From Sinohyriopsis cumingii (lineage: Eukaryota; Mollusca; Bivalvia; Unionida; Unionidae): a stretch of DNA of 64,000 nucleotides. The notes below the pieces were generated by a model. That model was given only the letters and a program-made list of their open reading frames with translations. It made no database searches and was not told where the DNA came from. Both the position numbers and the translations under genes were made by a program. Below, piece after piece: positions 10,501-19,652 of the stretch (position 1 is its first letter; each line of letters starts with the position of its first letter). The stretch covers positions 115,314,714 to 115,378,713 of the forward strand of contig CM068830.1 of NCBI GenBank assembly GCA_028554795.2, written 5' to 3'.

Positions 10501-11448
10501 ATGACGTCCCTTCAGTCGCATCTTCCCGTCAAATTGATTCGTGCCTTGTATGGCATCAGTCGAGAAAAAGATCCACAAACACGAGCTCGTGTCTTAGAAG
10601 CTAGTCTCAAAGAAGTCTTACGATGGTTCACGGTGACGGCACGTCAATTACTCCAAGGAATCGTTCAGATTCCTCATCAAACCAAACGCTTTTTTGATCG
10701 AAACAAAGTCGCTTTGGTCCAACTGGCCGATCCCCGCATCGACACTCAAACCAAAAAACAAATCATTTTGAAACCTGGAGGGAGCGGTACTCTAGGAGGG
10801 GTCATCATTCGCTCACTCTTAAGATGGGATCCTAATGCCCCCAAAGTTATACCCAAGACAAAAGTCCAACGAAGCCCCAAGAAGAAAAAGACCAGGTCCC
10901 AAAGGAGAACTTCTCCAGGGGCAGGACCCTCCTCTGACCAGACACCACCACCCTTGAAAAAGAAAAGAAGCCCCCAGAAAAAGAAACAGAGAAAAAGTCC
11001 CCAGAAAAAGAAAAGTCCACAGAAGAAAACTAGTCGCAAGAGAGGCACTTCGGCCAGGACGCAACCTTACACTCGCAAACCACGATCTGCCACGGCAGTG
11101 ACTGCGTCTCCGGCATCCTCACGTTTATCCACTTCTCCGTTGATGACACCCAGAACTGAAGAGTACTTGGAGACGTTGATCACACCAAGAACTTCTCCGT
11201 TAATGACCCCCAAAAGAACTTCCCCAGTGGCAGGACCTTCCAATTTAGTGGCAGTGGCTGCTGCTCACAAAGTACCTTCTCCCAAAATCAAAGTTCAAGA
11301 AAGATCGGGCATGTTACAAGGTTTACTGGATTTGTCCAAGCAAGAACTGCTTCGATTTACTCCGTTACGTACCCCTGCACGACGTGTCATGCCTGTCCTC
11401 AAACTAATACGACGTCAAGACAATCAGTGGCGACGCGTTCCAGTATAA
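10501..11448 (+). CDS. Basic core-type protein with Lys/Pro/Ser-rich tail
   Basis: From ATG 10501 the protein has 315 residues. The first 100 residues form a helical domain ending in LKPGGSGTLGGVII. It aligns by eye with the protein encoded at 11507-11894: LIRALYG against MLSVLSK, KEVLRWFTV against KEVIDTVCE, then a Gly-Gly hydrophobic end. The two are adjacent diverged paralogues. Residues 120-270 are a long Lys/Arg/Ser/Pro region with SPQKKK-type repeats, as expected of a DNA-condensing or virion core protein. The C-terminus, with LLDLSKQELLRFTPL, looks structured. A TATA box sits 46 nt upstream. It shares an uninterrupted frame with the ATPase. Confidence 0.65.
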   Translation: MTSLQSHLPVKLIRALYGISREKDPQTRARVLEASLKEVLRWFTVTARQLLQGIVQIPHQTKRFFDRNKVALVQLADPRIDTQTKKQIILKPGGSGTLGGVIIRSLLRWDPNAPKVIPKTKVQRSPKKKKTRSQRRTSPGAGPSSDQTPPPLKKKRSPQKKKQRKSPQKKKSPQKKTSRKRGTSARTQPYTRKPRSATAVTASPASSRLSTSPLMTPRTEEYLETLITPRTSPLMTPKRTSPVAGPSNLVAVAAAHKVPSPKIKVQERSGMLQGLLDLSKQELLRFTPLRTPARRVMPVLKLIRRQDNQWRRVPV

Positions 11449-11506
11449 AAAAGGCCTGTGACCAAGTCGGGTATCAGTGTTTTTTGGTGCTCCTGAAGAC
11501 TCAAAG

Positions 11507-11894
11507 ATGTCACCCTCCAGAAAACCCCAAGGAAAGAAAAGGAAAGGACTGCCACAAACGTTTAGCCAAACATGGGGACATGTTATCTGTCCTGTCCAAA
11601 GCTTCTCCACCCCTACGAAAAAAACTCATTCAAACGGCCTCCAAAGAGGTCATCGATACCGTGTGCGAATGTTGTTTGAACGTTTTGAAAGGCACGATCC
11701 CTTTGTCCAAACACCAGAAACAATGCTTAGGCAAACATCGTCACGTTCTTCGCCAAATGGTTCAAAAGAAAATTCCCATTCGTCAAAAAAAGAAGATGTT
11801 AGTGCAACGTGGAGGCATTTTACCTCTCTTGTTAGGCCCCATACTGAAAGGAGTCTTGGGAACCATGTTGGGAGGACTGGTGGGAGCAAGATAA
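11507..11894 (+). pseudogene. Small Polinton core protein ending in a Gly-Gly hydrophobic motif, frameshifted
   Basis: The ATG at 11507, 63 nt after TATAAAAAAGG, starts a basic leader MSPSRKPQGKKRKG. The conserved body (HKRLAKHGDMLSVLSKA through RGGILPLLLGPILKG) lies in another frame that opens upstream without a sensible start, so a frameshift near 11540-11555 is inferred. The body is a family I have seen repeatedly in lophotrochozoan and cnidarian Polintons. The RGGILPLLLGPIL end recalls the hydrophobic tail of adenovirus pX-like core proteins. The function is presumably virion-associated. The second half of the gene is duplicated downstream. Confidence 0.7.
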
Positions 11895-12354
11895 AAAGGC
11901 CTCGGAAGTTCCAAGATCTCAGAATCGACCCCTGACAACCCCATGGAATGATGAAAACTAGCTTTAGTGCCTTACAAACGATGGATGGAATACCATCGGT
12001 GGCAAGAACAACACACCCCGCATTTACCTAACAATCAACAATGCTTAGGCAAACATCGTCACGTTCTTCGCCAAATGGTTCAAAAGAAAATTCCCATTCG
12101 TCAAAAAAAGAAGATGTTAGTGCAACGTGGAGGTATTTTACCTCTCTTGTTAGGCCCCATACTGAAAAGAGTCTTGGGAACCATGTTGGGAGGACTGGTG
12201 GGAGCAAGATAAAAAGGCCTCGGAAGTTCCAAGATCTCAGAATCGACCCCTGACAACCCCATGGAAGGACGAAAACTAGCTTTAATGCCTTACAAACGAT
12301 GGATGAAATACCATCGGTGGCAAGAACAACACATTCGCATTTACCTCCCAATCC
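11719..12354. repeat. Tandem duplication, 318-bp unit, two copies
   Basis: Positions 11719-12036 and 12037-12354 are nearly identical. The unit carries the 3' half of the core-protein gene, a TATA-like ATAAAAAGG and the 5' start of the next gene. There are only scattered substitutions and small indels, so the event is recent relative to the rest of the decay. Confidence 0.9.
12037..12212 (+). pseudogene. Duplicated 3' fragment of the core-protein gene
   Basis: The second copy repeats the last 58 codons of the 11507 gene, up to the same stop, without its N-terminal half. A matching 5' remnant of the next gene at 11943 is closed at once by two stop codons, so the first-copy start is dead. Confidence 0.75.
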
Positions 12355-12904
12355 CCATTTGAGCGAGATGTCCCAGTTACAACACGAATTGCAGTCCTTG
12401 ATGGATCGCCAAGAATTGTCCGAAACAGAAAAATCGCAAAAGTACGGTCAACTCTTGCAACGACTGCAACTCTTTCACCAGAAAGCTTTAGACGAAACAG
12501 CTCTACCCACTCTGAAAGATTTTAAGACCTTGATGAAAAGTCCAGCACCATCACCAGTACCAGTACCAGTACCACCAGTACCAGTGACCAAGACAGAAAA
12601 AGGAAAAGAAGAAGAAGAAGAAGGGTTTCAAACTCCACCAGAAAAAGTACGCAAGTTAACAACACCACCTACCTCCAGAATTGGATGGATTAAAAAGATG
12701 ATGGCCACCCCTTCTTCATCACAAGAGAAAAAGAAAGTGAAGACAGAAGTGAAGACAGAAGTGAAACAAGAACCGATATCCCCCGCTCAGACATCCTCCT
12801 CCTCTTCAACACCTATTTCCGGTCGCACACTTAAAGCATTGCAATCCAAGAAAATACCCCAAGAGAAAAAGAGTAGCCTCCTCCAAGAGTGGGTGCCTTA
12901 TTAA
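12261..12904 (+). pseudogene. Basic/proline-rich small protein, frameshifted
   Basis: The ATG at 12261 lies 52 nt after ATAAAAAGG and begins MEGRKLALMPYKRWMKYHRW, a basic start that I recognise from other lophotrochozoan Polintons. That frame closes at about 12360. A second frame continues to 12904 with a Gln/Leu-rich helix, Pro/Val repeats and Lys/Glu-rich segments including a TEVKTEVK repeat. A frameshift between 12320 and 12360, near the end of the tandem duplication, is inferred. It is a probable virion or core accessory protein with no known enzymatic motif. Confidence 0.6.
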
Positions 12905-12925
12905 CACACCAACCAACACAAAAAA

Positions 12926-14035
12926 ATGGAAAAAGTCTTAGCCAGCATTTACTACGATCAATCCCATCCTGCAGGTTACGCAGGAGTTCAAAAATTGTAT
13001 CATGCTGCCAAAACGCAACTGAAAAGTCTCCGTTTACCTCAAGTGCAACGATGGTTACAAGAACAAGCTACCTACACTTTACACAAACCCATTCGACGCA
13101 AGTTTGCCAGAAGTCGCTCCCGAGTGGAAGGCATCGATCATCAATGGCAAGCCGATTTAGCCGATGTCTCTCATTTGGCCAGCTACAATCGTGGCTACAA
13201 ATATTTGTTTTGTGTCATCGACGTCTTTTCCAAATTTGCCTGGGTCGTGCCCTTGACTTCCAAATCGAGCAGCGAGTTAGTGCGAGCCCTGCAACGGGTG
13301 TTGAAACAAAGCGGTCGTCACCCTCTTCGATGGCAAACGGACAAAGGCACCGAATTTCTGAACCAAGCTTTCCAAAAAGAATTAAAGAAACGTGACATTC
13401 ATTTTTTTACCACCGAGAATCCTGAAACCAAAGCCAGCATCGTGGAACGTTTTCAACGCACTTTGAAAGAACGCATATGGAAATATTTTACGCATCACCA
13501 CACTCTGAAGTACATCGACATCTTACCGCACCTGGTGCAAGCGTACAACCAATCTTACCATGGAAGCATCGGACGTGCCCCGCAAGACGTGACTCCCGAC
13601 AACGAAGTGCTGATGTTTGAGCGTCTGTTTGGTACGTCCCCGACGAGGCCTGTCCCCAAGAAAAGTGGAGAGTTGACCGTAGGAGATTGGGTGCGCATTG
13701 GCAAAACCAAACGCACTTTTGACAAAGGTTACTTACCTAACTGGACGACCGAACTGTTTCGCGTCACTGGACGAGTGCATGGCCGTCATCCTGCCGTCTA
13801 TAAATTGGAAGACATGAACGGAGAAGTGCTCAAAGGAACGTTTTATTTGCCCGAGTTACAACGTGTCACCAAAAAATAAGACGACGTGTACGACATCGAA
13901 AGCATTCTTGAACGCAGAACCCGTAAAGTGGGCAAACGACGTGTCAAAGAAGTCAAAGTACGTTGGAAAGGATATCCGCCCAGTTTTGATTCTTGGATCG
14001 ACGCTTCGCAAGTCATCGACTATAAAAAGAAGTGA
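12926..14035 (+). pseudogene. INT: Retroviral-type integrase with chromodomain, interrupted by one stop
   Basis: This is a DDE integrase that inserts the linear element into host DNA. Catalytic residues are D77 (QWQAD), D139 (RWQTDKGTEF) and E174 (SIVERF), with 35-residue spacing between the last two. The frame stops with TAA at codon 318 (13877-13879), then stays open in the same frame for 51 codons. These encode a clear chromodomain (YDIESILERR, VKVRWKGYP, SFDSWIDASQV) ending with TGA at 14033-14035. The chromodomain would read histone marks and direct integration. The stop separates it from the catalytic part. No strong TATA box precedes the ATG at 12926. The catalytic domain alone is intact. 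Confidence 0.93.
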
Positions 14036-14040
14036 CCATC

Positions 14041-14454
14041 ATGCCTTTTCACACAGACGCAGCTTCGTCGACCACTCCTCCTGCACCCAGTTCTTCTGTG
14101 CAAGATTTACAAAAACAACCCTTGTGGGTGTGGTGTGGAGAACGTGTGCCTAAAACGCAAATCGTCTTTTTCTGCCAAATCTTCGTGGTGTATTGTGTCA
14201 TCGGGGCAGCCATCGCCAATTTGAGTTTGCAACAAGGAGACAAACAATTGTGGACCATTTTATTGAGCAGTTGCATCGGTTACCTGCTTCCTAATCCCTC
14301 CCTGAAATTCACCTCGAACGGGAACCACGGGAACCTTGTGTCCAGTGCCAGTGCCAGTCACCACTCAAACCACAACCAGAACCCCATTTTGGGCGGAGAC
14401 ACGCCTCTGACGTCCACTAACCCCTCGGACAGCCACAGAACTCTGGAATTATGA
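14041..14454 (+). CDS. Two-helix membrane protein conserved in Polintons
   Basis: From ATG 14041 the protein has 137 residues: a Ser/Pro-rich head, WVWCGERVPKTQIVFFCQIF leading into a first hydrophobic segment (about 40-62), a short polar turn (QQGDKQLW) and a second hydrophobic segment (about 70-85) ending YLLPNPSLKF, then a polar tail. Small proteins with the VFF-Q-hydrophobic and SSCLGYLLPNPS pattern are common in invertebrate Polintons. I infer a virion or host membrane protein without known activity. Its stop overlaps the ATG of the minor capsid gene by ATGA, suggesting coupled expression. Confidence 0.7.
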   Translation: MPFHTDAASSTTPPAPSSSVQDLQKQPLWVWCGERVPKTQIVFFCQIFVVYCVIGAAIANLSLQQGDKQLWTILLSSCIGYLLPNPSLKFTSNGNHGNLVSSASASHHSNHNQNPILGGDTPLTSTNPSDSHRTLEL

Positions 14455-15375
14455 GTCACCAAAACCAATTTTACTTAACCTTACCCAGTGACAGTTCCAT
14501 GGAGGTGTTTCCCAAGAACACGTTGTGCTGTTACACGGCCAAATTACCTCAAGCCATCCCCTTAGATCACGAAGCCCATTGGGAAGTGGCTTTAGTAGAA
14601 ATGATTCACCCGACCCAAGTCCTCAATGTCCTTCCCAATCAAAATTTTTTTTGATGTGGAAGTTCATGACGAACAATTGCAACAGTGGATGGATAGCAAT
14701 GTCAAATATGACAAGAAAACCCGTACACAAAAGTACACCACCTATCACTTGTTCATTTCCCCAGGCTATTATTTTAGTGGTCAACATTTGGTCAGCACCA
14801 TAGCCTCCAGGTTTAATGCCGTGTTTCTGAAAGCTTTGGAGCATGTTAACAAAAGTGTCACCATGGAGTACCACAAAACAGCTCGTCGCTTCTTGATGAA
14901 ATTTGAACGGAGTAAAATCCTGTCCATTTTATTTTGTCCTGAATTGTATGACATGTTGGGCGGAGACATGAACCTGAGAATGAGCATGATGAAGAAAATC
15001 GAATTACCCATCGTTTACGACAACGAGTCTTTTAGCAAGTTATTTCGTGCCCCGGTAGAACTGAACCAAGGACTGAATTTGATGTTTGTGTACTCCGATG
15101 TGGTGGAGTATAACGTGGTGGGACACACCTCCGTACCGTTACTGCGTGTCATTCCTTTCAAAGTGGATTCTGCCACGAACACTGACGAGGAAGGTGGAAA
15201 CACTTACCACGTCCACCGCGAATTTGTACATCCTCACTATTTGCCTGTCAGTAAGTCGTATTTGGACACGGTCAACATTACTATAAAAGGAGATTTGGGA
15301 CAAAATATTCCATTCACCAAAGGAAAAGTCACGGTGAAACTCCATTTTCGAAAACGGTTTTCTCACGATTCGTAA
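14451..15375 (+). pseudogene. mCP: Minor capsid (penton-type) protein, frameshifted
   Basis: The N-terminus FYLTLPSDSSMEVFPKNTL and the WEVALVEMIHP segment are characteristic of the Polinton single-jelly-roll minor capsid protein, which forms the vertices. The first frame closes at 14654. The rest of the protein, through GKVTVKLHFRKRF, continues in a second frame to 15375. The switch falls at an AAAATTTTTTTT run around 14640-14652, where a single-base slip is likely. Full length would be about 307 residues. The gene lies in the capsid cluster, between the membrane protein and the small core protein that precedes the major capsid gene. Confidence 0.88.
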
Positions 15376-15378
15376 GTC

Positions 15379-15776
15379 ATGTATCCAGTGTACCGAGGGG
15401 TTGCTCGACAGCGAGGACACGGTTTAGGAGATATGTTAAAATCGGCCTTTCGTTCGGTGGCCCCGGTGTTGAAACCGATGGTGACACGCGGATTGCACGC
15501 CTTGAAAGATGCGGCACTGAGGCAAGGCAAAGAATTTCTCCAAAATGTCATCATCGACAAACAAAACCCTAAAGAAGCCTTCATGAGGGCAGGCAAACGG
15601 GCAAAGACATTTTGGGTCACCGAGAAACACCTATAAATGCCCTGCACGCTACCGAGTCAGGCATTCAGCAAGGACAAGGCAGAAAGAGACGACGAAGAAA
15701 ACACCCTTTCACCAGACTTCAAGCGAGAAAGGCCAAGAAAAGAAGAACCGTTCGTTTAGACGTTTTCGATTATTGA
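15379..15776 (+). pseudogene. Small basic core protein upstream of the major capsid gene, frameshifted
   Basis: The start MYPVYRGVARQRGHGLGDML and the following amphipathic helix match the equivalent protein of Element 2 (27672-28106), which also sits directly before the major capsid gene. The first frame ends at 15636. A highly basic tail (GRKRRRRKHPFTRLQARKAK, ending DVFDY) is open in a second frame to TGA at 15774-15776, so a frameshift around 15610-15635 is inferred. The G-hydrophobic start plus polybasic tail suggest a capsid-lining or DNA-binding protein. I cannot assign a named adenoviral counterpart. Confidence 0.7.
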
Positions 15777-15791
15777 GAAAGAACAAAAAAA

Positions 15792-17105
15792 ATGATGCAC
15801 CGAGAGTCTTGCGCTTGTTCCAAGTCAGAACTGGATCTGTTTGCCATGCCCCCCACCATGATGACCATGCAAGAATCCCAGTGGGTGGAATTTCACCCCG
15901 TCTCCTCACTGACCGATTCCGCTCCCATCGAGTTTCAAATCAAAGGACAGCCCGAAGATTACATCGATCTGAATAGCAGTTACTTGTACCTGAAAGTCAA
16001 AATTCTAGATAAGACTGGAGGTGCTATAGACGATGAAGCAGTAGCTCCCGTCAACAATTTCATGCATTCCTTGTTCAGTGGAGTGGACCTGTACTTGAAT
16101 AACAAACTGGTCAGTAGCAGCATGGATACTTACCCTTATCGTGCCTACCTGGAAAATCTCTTGACGTACGGAATAGATGCCAAGAACACTCATCTCAATG
16201 CCTGTGTGGTATGGGAAGCTGACGAACCTACCAAGTTTGAAATATTGGAAACTGATGAAAAGAAAGACAACAATGATGGATTTGTAGAACGAAGAAAGAG
16301 AATCACGGGAGTCGACACAAATTTAGAACTGATGGATCGTTTGCATTTGGACATGTGGTTGCAAGAAAAGTATTTGCTGAACGGGGTGGATGTCCGCCTG
16401 AGACTGAATCGTAGCAGTGCCGCTTTCCATTTGATGGCTGATAGTGACGGTTACAAAACCAAAATCCTAGAAGCCAGACTCTACGTACGCCGTGTGGAAG
16501 TGTTACCTAAAGTGGGAAACGACATCAGTCAGACGTTGAGCAGAACGACTGCCAAGTATCCCATACGACGCGTGGAAGTGAAAACCTTCACCATTCCCAA
16601 GGGACAGCGATCCATGATCGAAGATCATCTGTTCCAAGGACAGTTACCCAAACGTTTGATCGTTGGTATCGTCGAGGATACAGCCTTCAACGGAGCTGCC
16701 GAAAAAAATCCTTTCTACTTTCAACACTTTGGCGTGTCCAAAATCGAAGTCAGTCGCGATGGCAAGACCTTGTGTACCCGACCTTTCGAACCTGACTTTA
16801 CCAAGAAGAATTACTTGAGATCATACTTGTCCCTGTACGAAGCCACCGGACAGGTAGGAACCAATACCAGTCACGGTATTACGTACGAGGATTATGCAGG
16901 AGGCTACGCTTTGTGGGCTTTCGATTTCACTCCAGACCAAGGCAGCGACGAGGGACATTTCCACGCTATAAAATCCGGCCAGATTCGTGTGGAAATTCAG
17001 TTTAAAGACCGAGACCCTGATGAAACGGTGAACGTCATCCTGTATGCAGAATTCGATAATACCATAGGAATCAACAGTTTGAGAGAAGTCATCCTAGATT
17101 ACTAG
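15792..17105 (+). CDS. MCP: Major capsid protein, double jelly-roll type
   Basis: This 437-residue intact frame has the features of the Polinton hexon-like major capsid protein, often found in databases as an uncharacterised F54H12.2-like protein. Early segments are WVEFHPVSSLTDSAPIEFQI and IDLNSSYLYLKVKI. A conserved APVNNFMHSLFSGVDLYLNN block is at about 90-110 and DTYPYRAYLENLLTYG follows. The C-terminus NVILYAEFDNTIGINSLREV is also typical. It assembles the icosahedral shell. It follows the small core protein by 15 nt, so they may share a transcript. It is one of the few unbroken genes of Element 1. Confidence 0.93.
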   Translation: MMHRESCACSKSELDLFAMPPTMMTMQESQWVEFHPVSSLTDSAPIEFQIKGQPEDYIDLNSSYLYLKVKILDKTGGAIDDEAVAPVNNFMHSLFSGVDLYLNNKLVSSSMDTYPYRAYLENLLTYGIDAKNTHLNACVVWEADEPTKFEILETDEKKDNNDGFVERRKRITGVDTNLELMDRLHLDMWLQEKYLLNGVDVRLRLNRSSAAFHLMADSDGYKTKILEARLYVRRVEVLPKVGNDISQTLSRTTAKYPIRRVEVKTFTIPKGQRSMIEDHLFQGQLPKRLIVGIVEDTAFNGAAEKNPFYFQHFGVSKIEVSRDGKTLCTRPFEPDFTKKNYLRSYLSLYEATGQVGTNTSHGITYEDYAGGYALWAFDFTPDQGSDEGHFHAIKSGQIRVEIQFKDRDPDETVNVILYAEFDNTIGINSLREVILDY

Positions 17106-17444
17106 AAACCATGGAAGACTGTTATCCCTCTTTACCTAGTGGAGAAACTTTTAGTGTTGGATTATTGTTAAAAAATGTTAGAGTTGTTGTTGTTTAGTGT
17201 TAAGTGATTTTTGAATAAAAAATGTTGTGTTTTGAAAAAATTGTTTGATGTTATATTGTTGGATTATTGTTAAAAATGTTAGAGTTGTTGTTTAGTGTTA
17301 AGTGATTTTTGAATAAAAAATGTTGTGTTTTGAAAAAAATGCCTTTGTCTTTTGTTTAGCTATAAGAATGTTGGATTGATGCTCTTTGACTTCTTACTAT
17401 CCCTCTCATGACACTCACTAAACGTTGCGACTCAAAAACCGTGT
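17106..17444 (+). terminator. 3' region with two repeated polyadenylation signals
   Basis: Two tandem copies of about 95 bp (roughly 17150-17244 and 17245-17340) each contain TTTTTGAATAAAAAATG followed by a GT-rich stretch, the layout of an animal poly(A) signal. They sit directly behind the major capsid gene. The remainder up to 17444 holds no gene. Confidence 0.65.
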
Positions 17445-17536
17445 GGGGGATGTTTTCCTTCACGTCCGCGCTTTGACTTTAAGAGCCGGGTTGTTTCCAG
17501 TCTAACCATCCATTGTCGACTCATCCTCCTACGAAG
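17445..17536 (+). promoter_or_regulatory. Cassette promoter box, copy 1
   Basis: GGGGGATGTTTTCC and CACGTCCGCGCTTTGACT followed by TTTAAGA match two further copies at 18314 and 19574. The TATA-like TTTAAGA is about 60 nt before the ATG at 17537. Confidence 0.7.
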
Positions 17537-17896
17537 ATGTGCTCCAAACTAGCTAAACTCAACGAAGCCTACGTGAATTTGCATAGGGTCAGACACAGTC
17601 TGATACCGAAGCCAGAAGAAATAGAGAATGTGAGAATGTTAAAAATCACTGAAGACCTGATAGAAGAGCTCTTCAGAGAAGAAATGAACAGGGAAAAAGA
17701 AGAATGGACAGAGAAGTACAGACTTCAGAGACAGCAGCAACAGCAGCAACAACAACTACAGCAGCAGCAACCTGAAGCTGACAGAGGCTTTGTCGATTGT
17801 CGTATCGACACCAAAGAGTTCTTCTTCTCTTTTCGAAGAAGCAGACCTATCGCCAGAAAGTCTGTCCTCAGAGGACATCGCATTCTTAGAAACTAA
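17537..17896 (+). CDS. Right-arm cassette protein 1, helical with polyglutamine
   Basis: This 119-residue protein starts MCSKLAKLNEAYVNLHRVRH, a pattern shared with the next two genes (short head, then Leu/Glu-rich helix). Residues about 60-82 are a glutamine run encoded by CAG/CAA. The tail has an acidic-to-basic change (FFFSFRRSRPIARKS). The ATG at 17537 is preferred over 17513 because of its distance from the promoter box and its alignment with the paralogues. No known domain was recognised. With its promoter box and 3' hairpin it forms the first of three duplicated gene units. Confidence 0.6.
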   Translation: MCSKLAKLNEAYVNLHRVRHSLIPKPEEIENVRMLKITEDLIEELFREEMNREKEEWTEKYRLQRQQQQQQQQLQQQQPEADRGFVDCRIDTKEFFFSFRRSRPIARKSVLRGHRILRN

Positions 17897-17914
17897 AAAA
17901 GAATGCCATAGCAA

Positions 17915-18313
17915 ACAAAAAAACAGCCCTTTTCAGGGCTACCCAATACTCTAGAAAAAGAAATAACAATCCATTTGCCAATGTGTGTAGGTAGAGTAGT
18001 GTGAAAATAAACACTAACTCTTTTTTAAAAAAAATGTGAGGGTATGTGTTTGTGTGTTTGTGTTTGTAAGTGGTTAAGTAAGTTGGTATGGATAGTAGAT
18101 TAAAATGATGTCTTTTTTTTTTTTGGTGTTTGAGGTGTAAATTTGGGGTTAGATTGGATTGCTTTGCGTATGTGGATAGTCTATTGAAGTGATTTATAAA
18201 AAATTTTAAAATAGTGATGGGTAGCATAAAAAAGTGAGTGAGTGTTTCTTTTAGGTCCGCGCGTTGTTGTTTTTTTTGGTTATGATCTAGGTAAGATCAA
18301 TTTTATGTTTTTA
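17915..18313 (+). other. TIR-like hairpin module and AT-rich spacer
   Basis: AGCCC-TTTTCA-GGGCT at 17925-17940, followed by CTAGAAAAAGAAATAACAA, repeats the module seen at the TIR inner edge. The spacer after it (TGTGTGTAGGTAGAGTAG and so on) is largely repeated after the second cassette gene. No gene is seen. Confidence 0.6.
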
Positions 18314-18403
18314 GGGGGACGTTTTCCATCACGTCCCCGCTTTCACTATAAATTGAAACTCGCTGGGCAGTCTAGCTACCCTTGTTGATTGATCAACACA
18401 AGA
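18314..18403 (+). promoter_or_regulatory. Cassette promoter box, copy 2
   Basis: GGGGGACGTTTTCC, CATCACGTCCCCGCTTTCAC and TATAAATT are in the same order as copies 1 and 3. TATA lies 57 nt before the ATG at 18404. Confidence 0.75.
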
Positions 18404-18712
18404 ATGAATAGCAGAATAAGCAAACTTCTTGAACTCCAGATACATCTGGAATATGTCAGGCGCCTGTTAAATGAACTGGCCGCGGAGGCTATAGTAGAAG
18501 AGGAAAGAATGAAGAACGAAGAGGAGGAGAGAAGACAGAGGGAAGAGGAGGAAAAGAAACTAGAAGAGAGGATGTCGTACAATATTCCCGAGACAGAGGA
18601 TTGGGATGTTGAAGCGAATCATCCTCCCTCTGCGCTCCCCAGAAGAAAGGTGAAAGGAGACTGGGGAAGAAGATGCGTGTGTGGCGCCAGGCCAGGAAGG
18701 TGCAACCATTAG
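18404..18712 (+). CDS. Right-arm cassette protein 2, charged coiled coil
   Basis: This 102-residue protein starts MNSRISKLLELQIHLEYVRR. Its N-terminal helix resembles those of cassette proteins 1 and 3. Residues 25-65 are a Glu/Arg/Lys-rich helix (an EEEERRQREEEEKK type). The C-terminus carries a short Cys/Arg segment (RRCVCGARPGRC), which could bind metal, though two close CxC-type cysteines are weak evidence. The function is unknown. A conserved promoter box precedes it and a perfect 16-bp palindrome AGCCCTTTTAAGGGCT (18741-18756) follows. Confidence 0.6.
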   Translation: MNSRISKLLELQIHLEYVRRLLNELAAEAIVEEERMKNEEEERRQREEEEKKLEERMSYNIPETEDWDVEANHPPSALPRRKVKGDWGRRCVCGARPGRCNH

Positions 18713-18734
18713 ATAGGTGCATCTGGAGTTTAAA

Positions 18735-18796
18735 AAAAACAGCCCTTTTAAGGGCTACCCAATACTCTAAAAAAGAAATAACTATCGATTTGCCAA
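18735..18796 (+). other. TIR-like hairpin module, second cassette
   Basis: AGCCCTTTTAAGGGCT is a perfect palindrome followed by the same AATACTCT..AAAAAGAAATAACTAT tail as after cassette gene 1. Confidence 0.6.
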
Positions 18797-18803
18797 TGTG
18801 TGT

Positions 18804-18848
<45 letters not shown>
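18797..18848. repeat. (TG)n microsatellite
   Basis: A near-pure TG run lies inside Element 1, expanded from the TGTGTGTAGG seen at the matching place after cassette gene 1. Confidence 0.9.
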
Positions 18849-18849
<1 letters not shown>

Positions 18850-18924
18850 GTAGAGTAGTGTGATTATAAACACTAACTCTTTTTTCATAGTGCGAGGGTA
18901 TGTGTTTGTGTGTTTGTGTTTGTA

Positions 18925-19440
18925 ACTGCTCACGTAAGTTTGTGTGAATGGTAGATTATGGGTTTCTTTATTGTTTCTTAGCGTATGTGAAGAGTATAGT
19001 TTGGGTTTTGTAAGCGCTCACGTACGATTGTGTGGATAGTAGATTATGGATTTTGTTTATTGTTTCTTAGCGTATGTGGAGAGTATAGTTTGGGTTTTGT
19101 AAGCGCTCACGTACGATTGTGTGGATAGTAGATTATGGATTTTGTTTATTGTTTCTTAGCGTATGTGGAGAGTATAGTTTGGGTTTTGTAAGCGCTCACG
19201 TACGATTGTGTGGATAGTAGATTATGGATTTTGTTTATTGTTTCTTAGCGTATGTGGAGAGTATAGTTTGGGTTTTGTAAGCGCTCACGTACGATTGTGT
19301 GGATAGTAGATTATGGATTTTGTTTATTGTTTCTTAGCGTATGTGGAGAATATAGTTTGGGTTTTGTAAGCGCTCACGTACGATTGTGTGGATAGTAGAT
19401 TATGGATTTTGTTTTAATGATTTGCGTGTGTAAATAGTAG
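18925..19440. repeat. Tandem repeat, 89-bp unit, about 5.5 copies
   Basis: GCGTATGTGGAGAGTATAG recurs at 18981, 19070, 19159, 19248 and 19337, an exact 89-bp spacing with almost no divergence. It lies between cassette genes 2 and 3 and is non-coding. Confidence 0.93.
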
Positions 19441-19573
19441 ATTTGGGGTTTGTTTATTGTTGCTTCACTTATGTGGATAGTATATTATATGAAATGAGAA
19501 AAGTAGGGATGTTTTCTTTCACGTCTGCACGATGTTAGGTCATGATCTAGGTAATATCAATTTTATGTTTTAA

Positions 19574-19652
19574 GGGGGATGTTTTCCATCACGTCCGCGC
19601 TTTCACTATAAGAACCCACAGTATTCGTCGTTCAAACCATTCTACAAAGAAG
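19574..19652 (+). promoter_or_regulatory. Cassette promoter box, copy 3
   Basis: GGGGGATGTTTTCC, CATCACGTCCGCGCTTTCAC and TATAAGA precede the ATG at 19653 by about 46 nt. A degenerate extra copy of the box lies at about 19508-19530. Confidence 0.75.

Noticed and set aside
10746..11064. Minus-strand frames rich in Phe, Leu and Trp opposite the Lys-rich core protein
   Set aside because: They are mirror frames of the AAG/CCC-rich sense sequence, not genes.
11477..11935. 152-codon plus-strand frame as the real core protein
   Set aside because: Only its first few codons after the ATG at 11507 look genuine. The conserved protein body is in another frame, so the remainder is a shadow.
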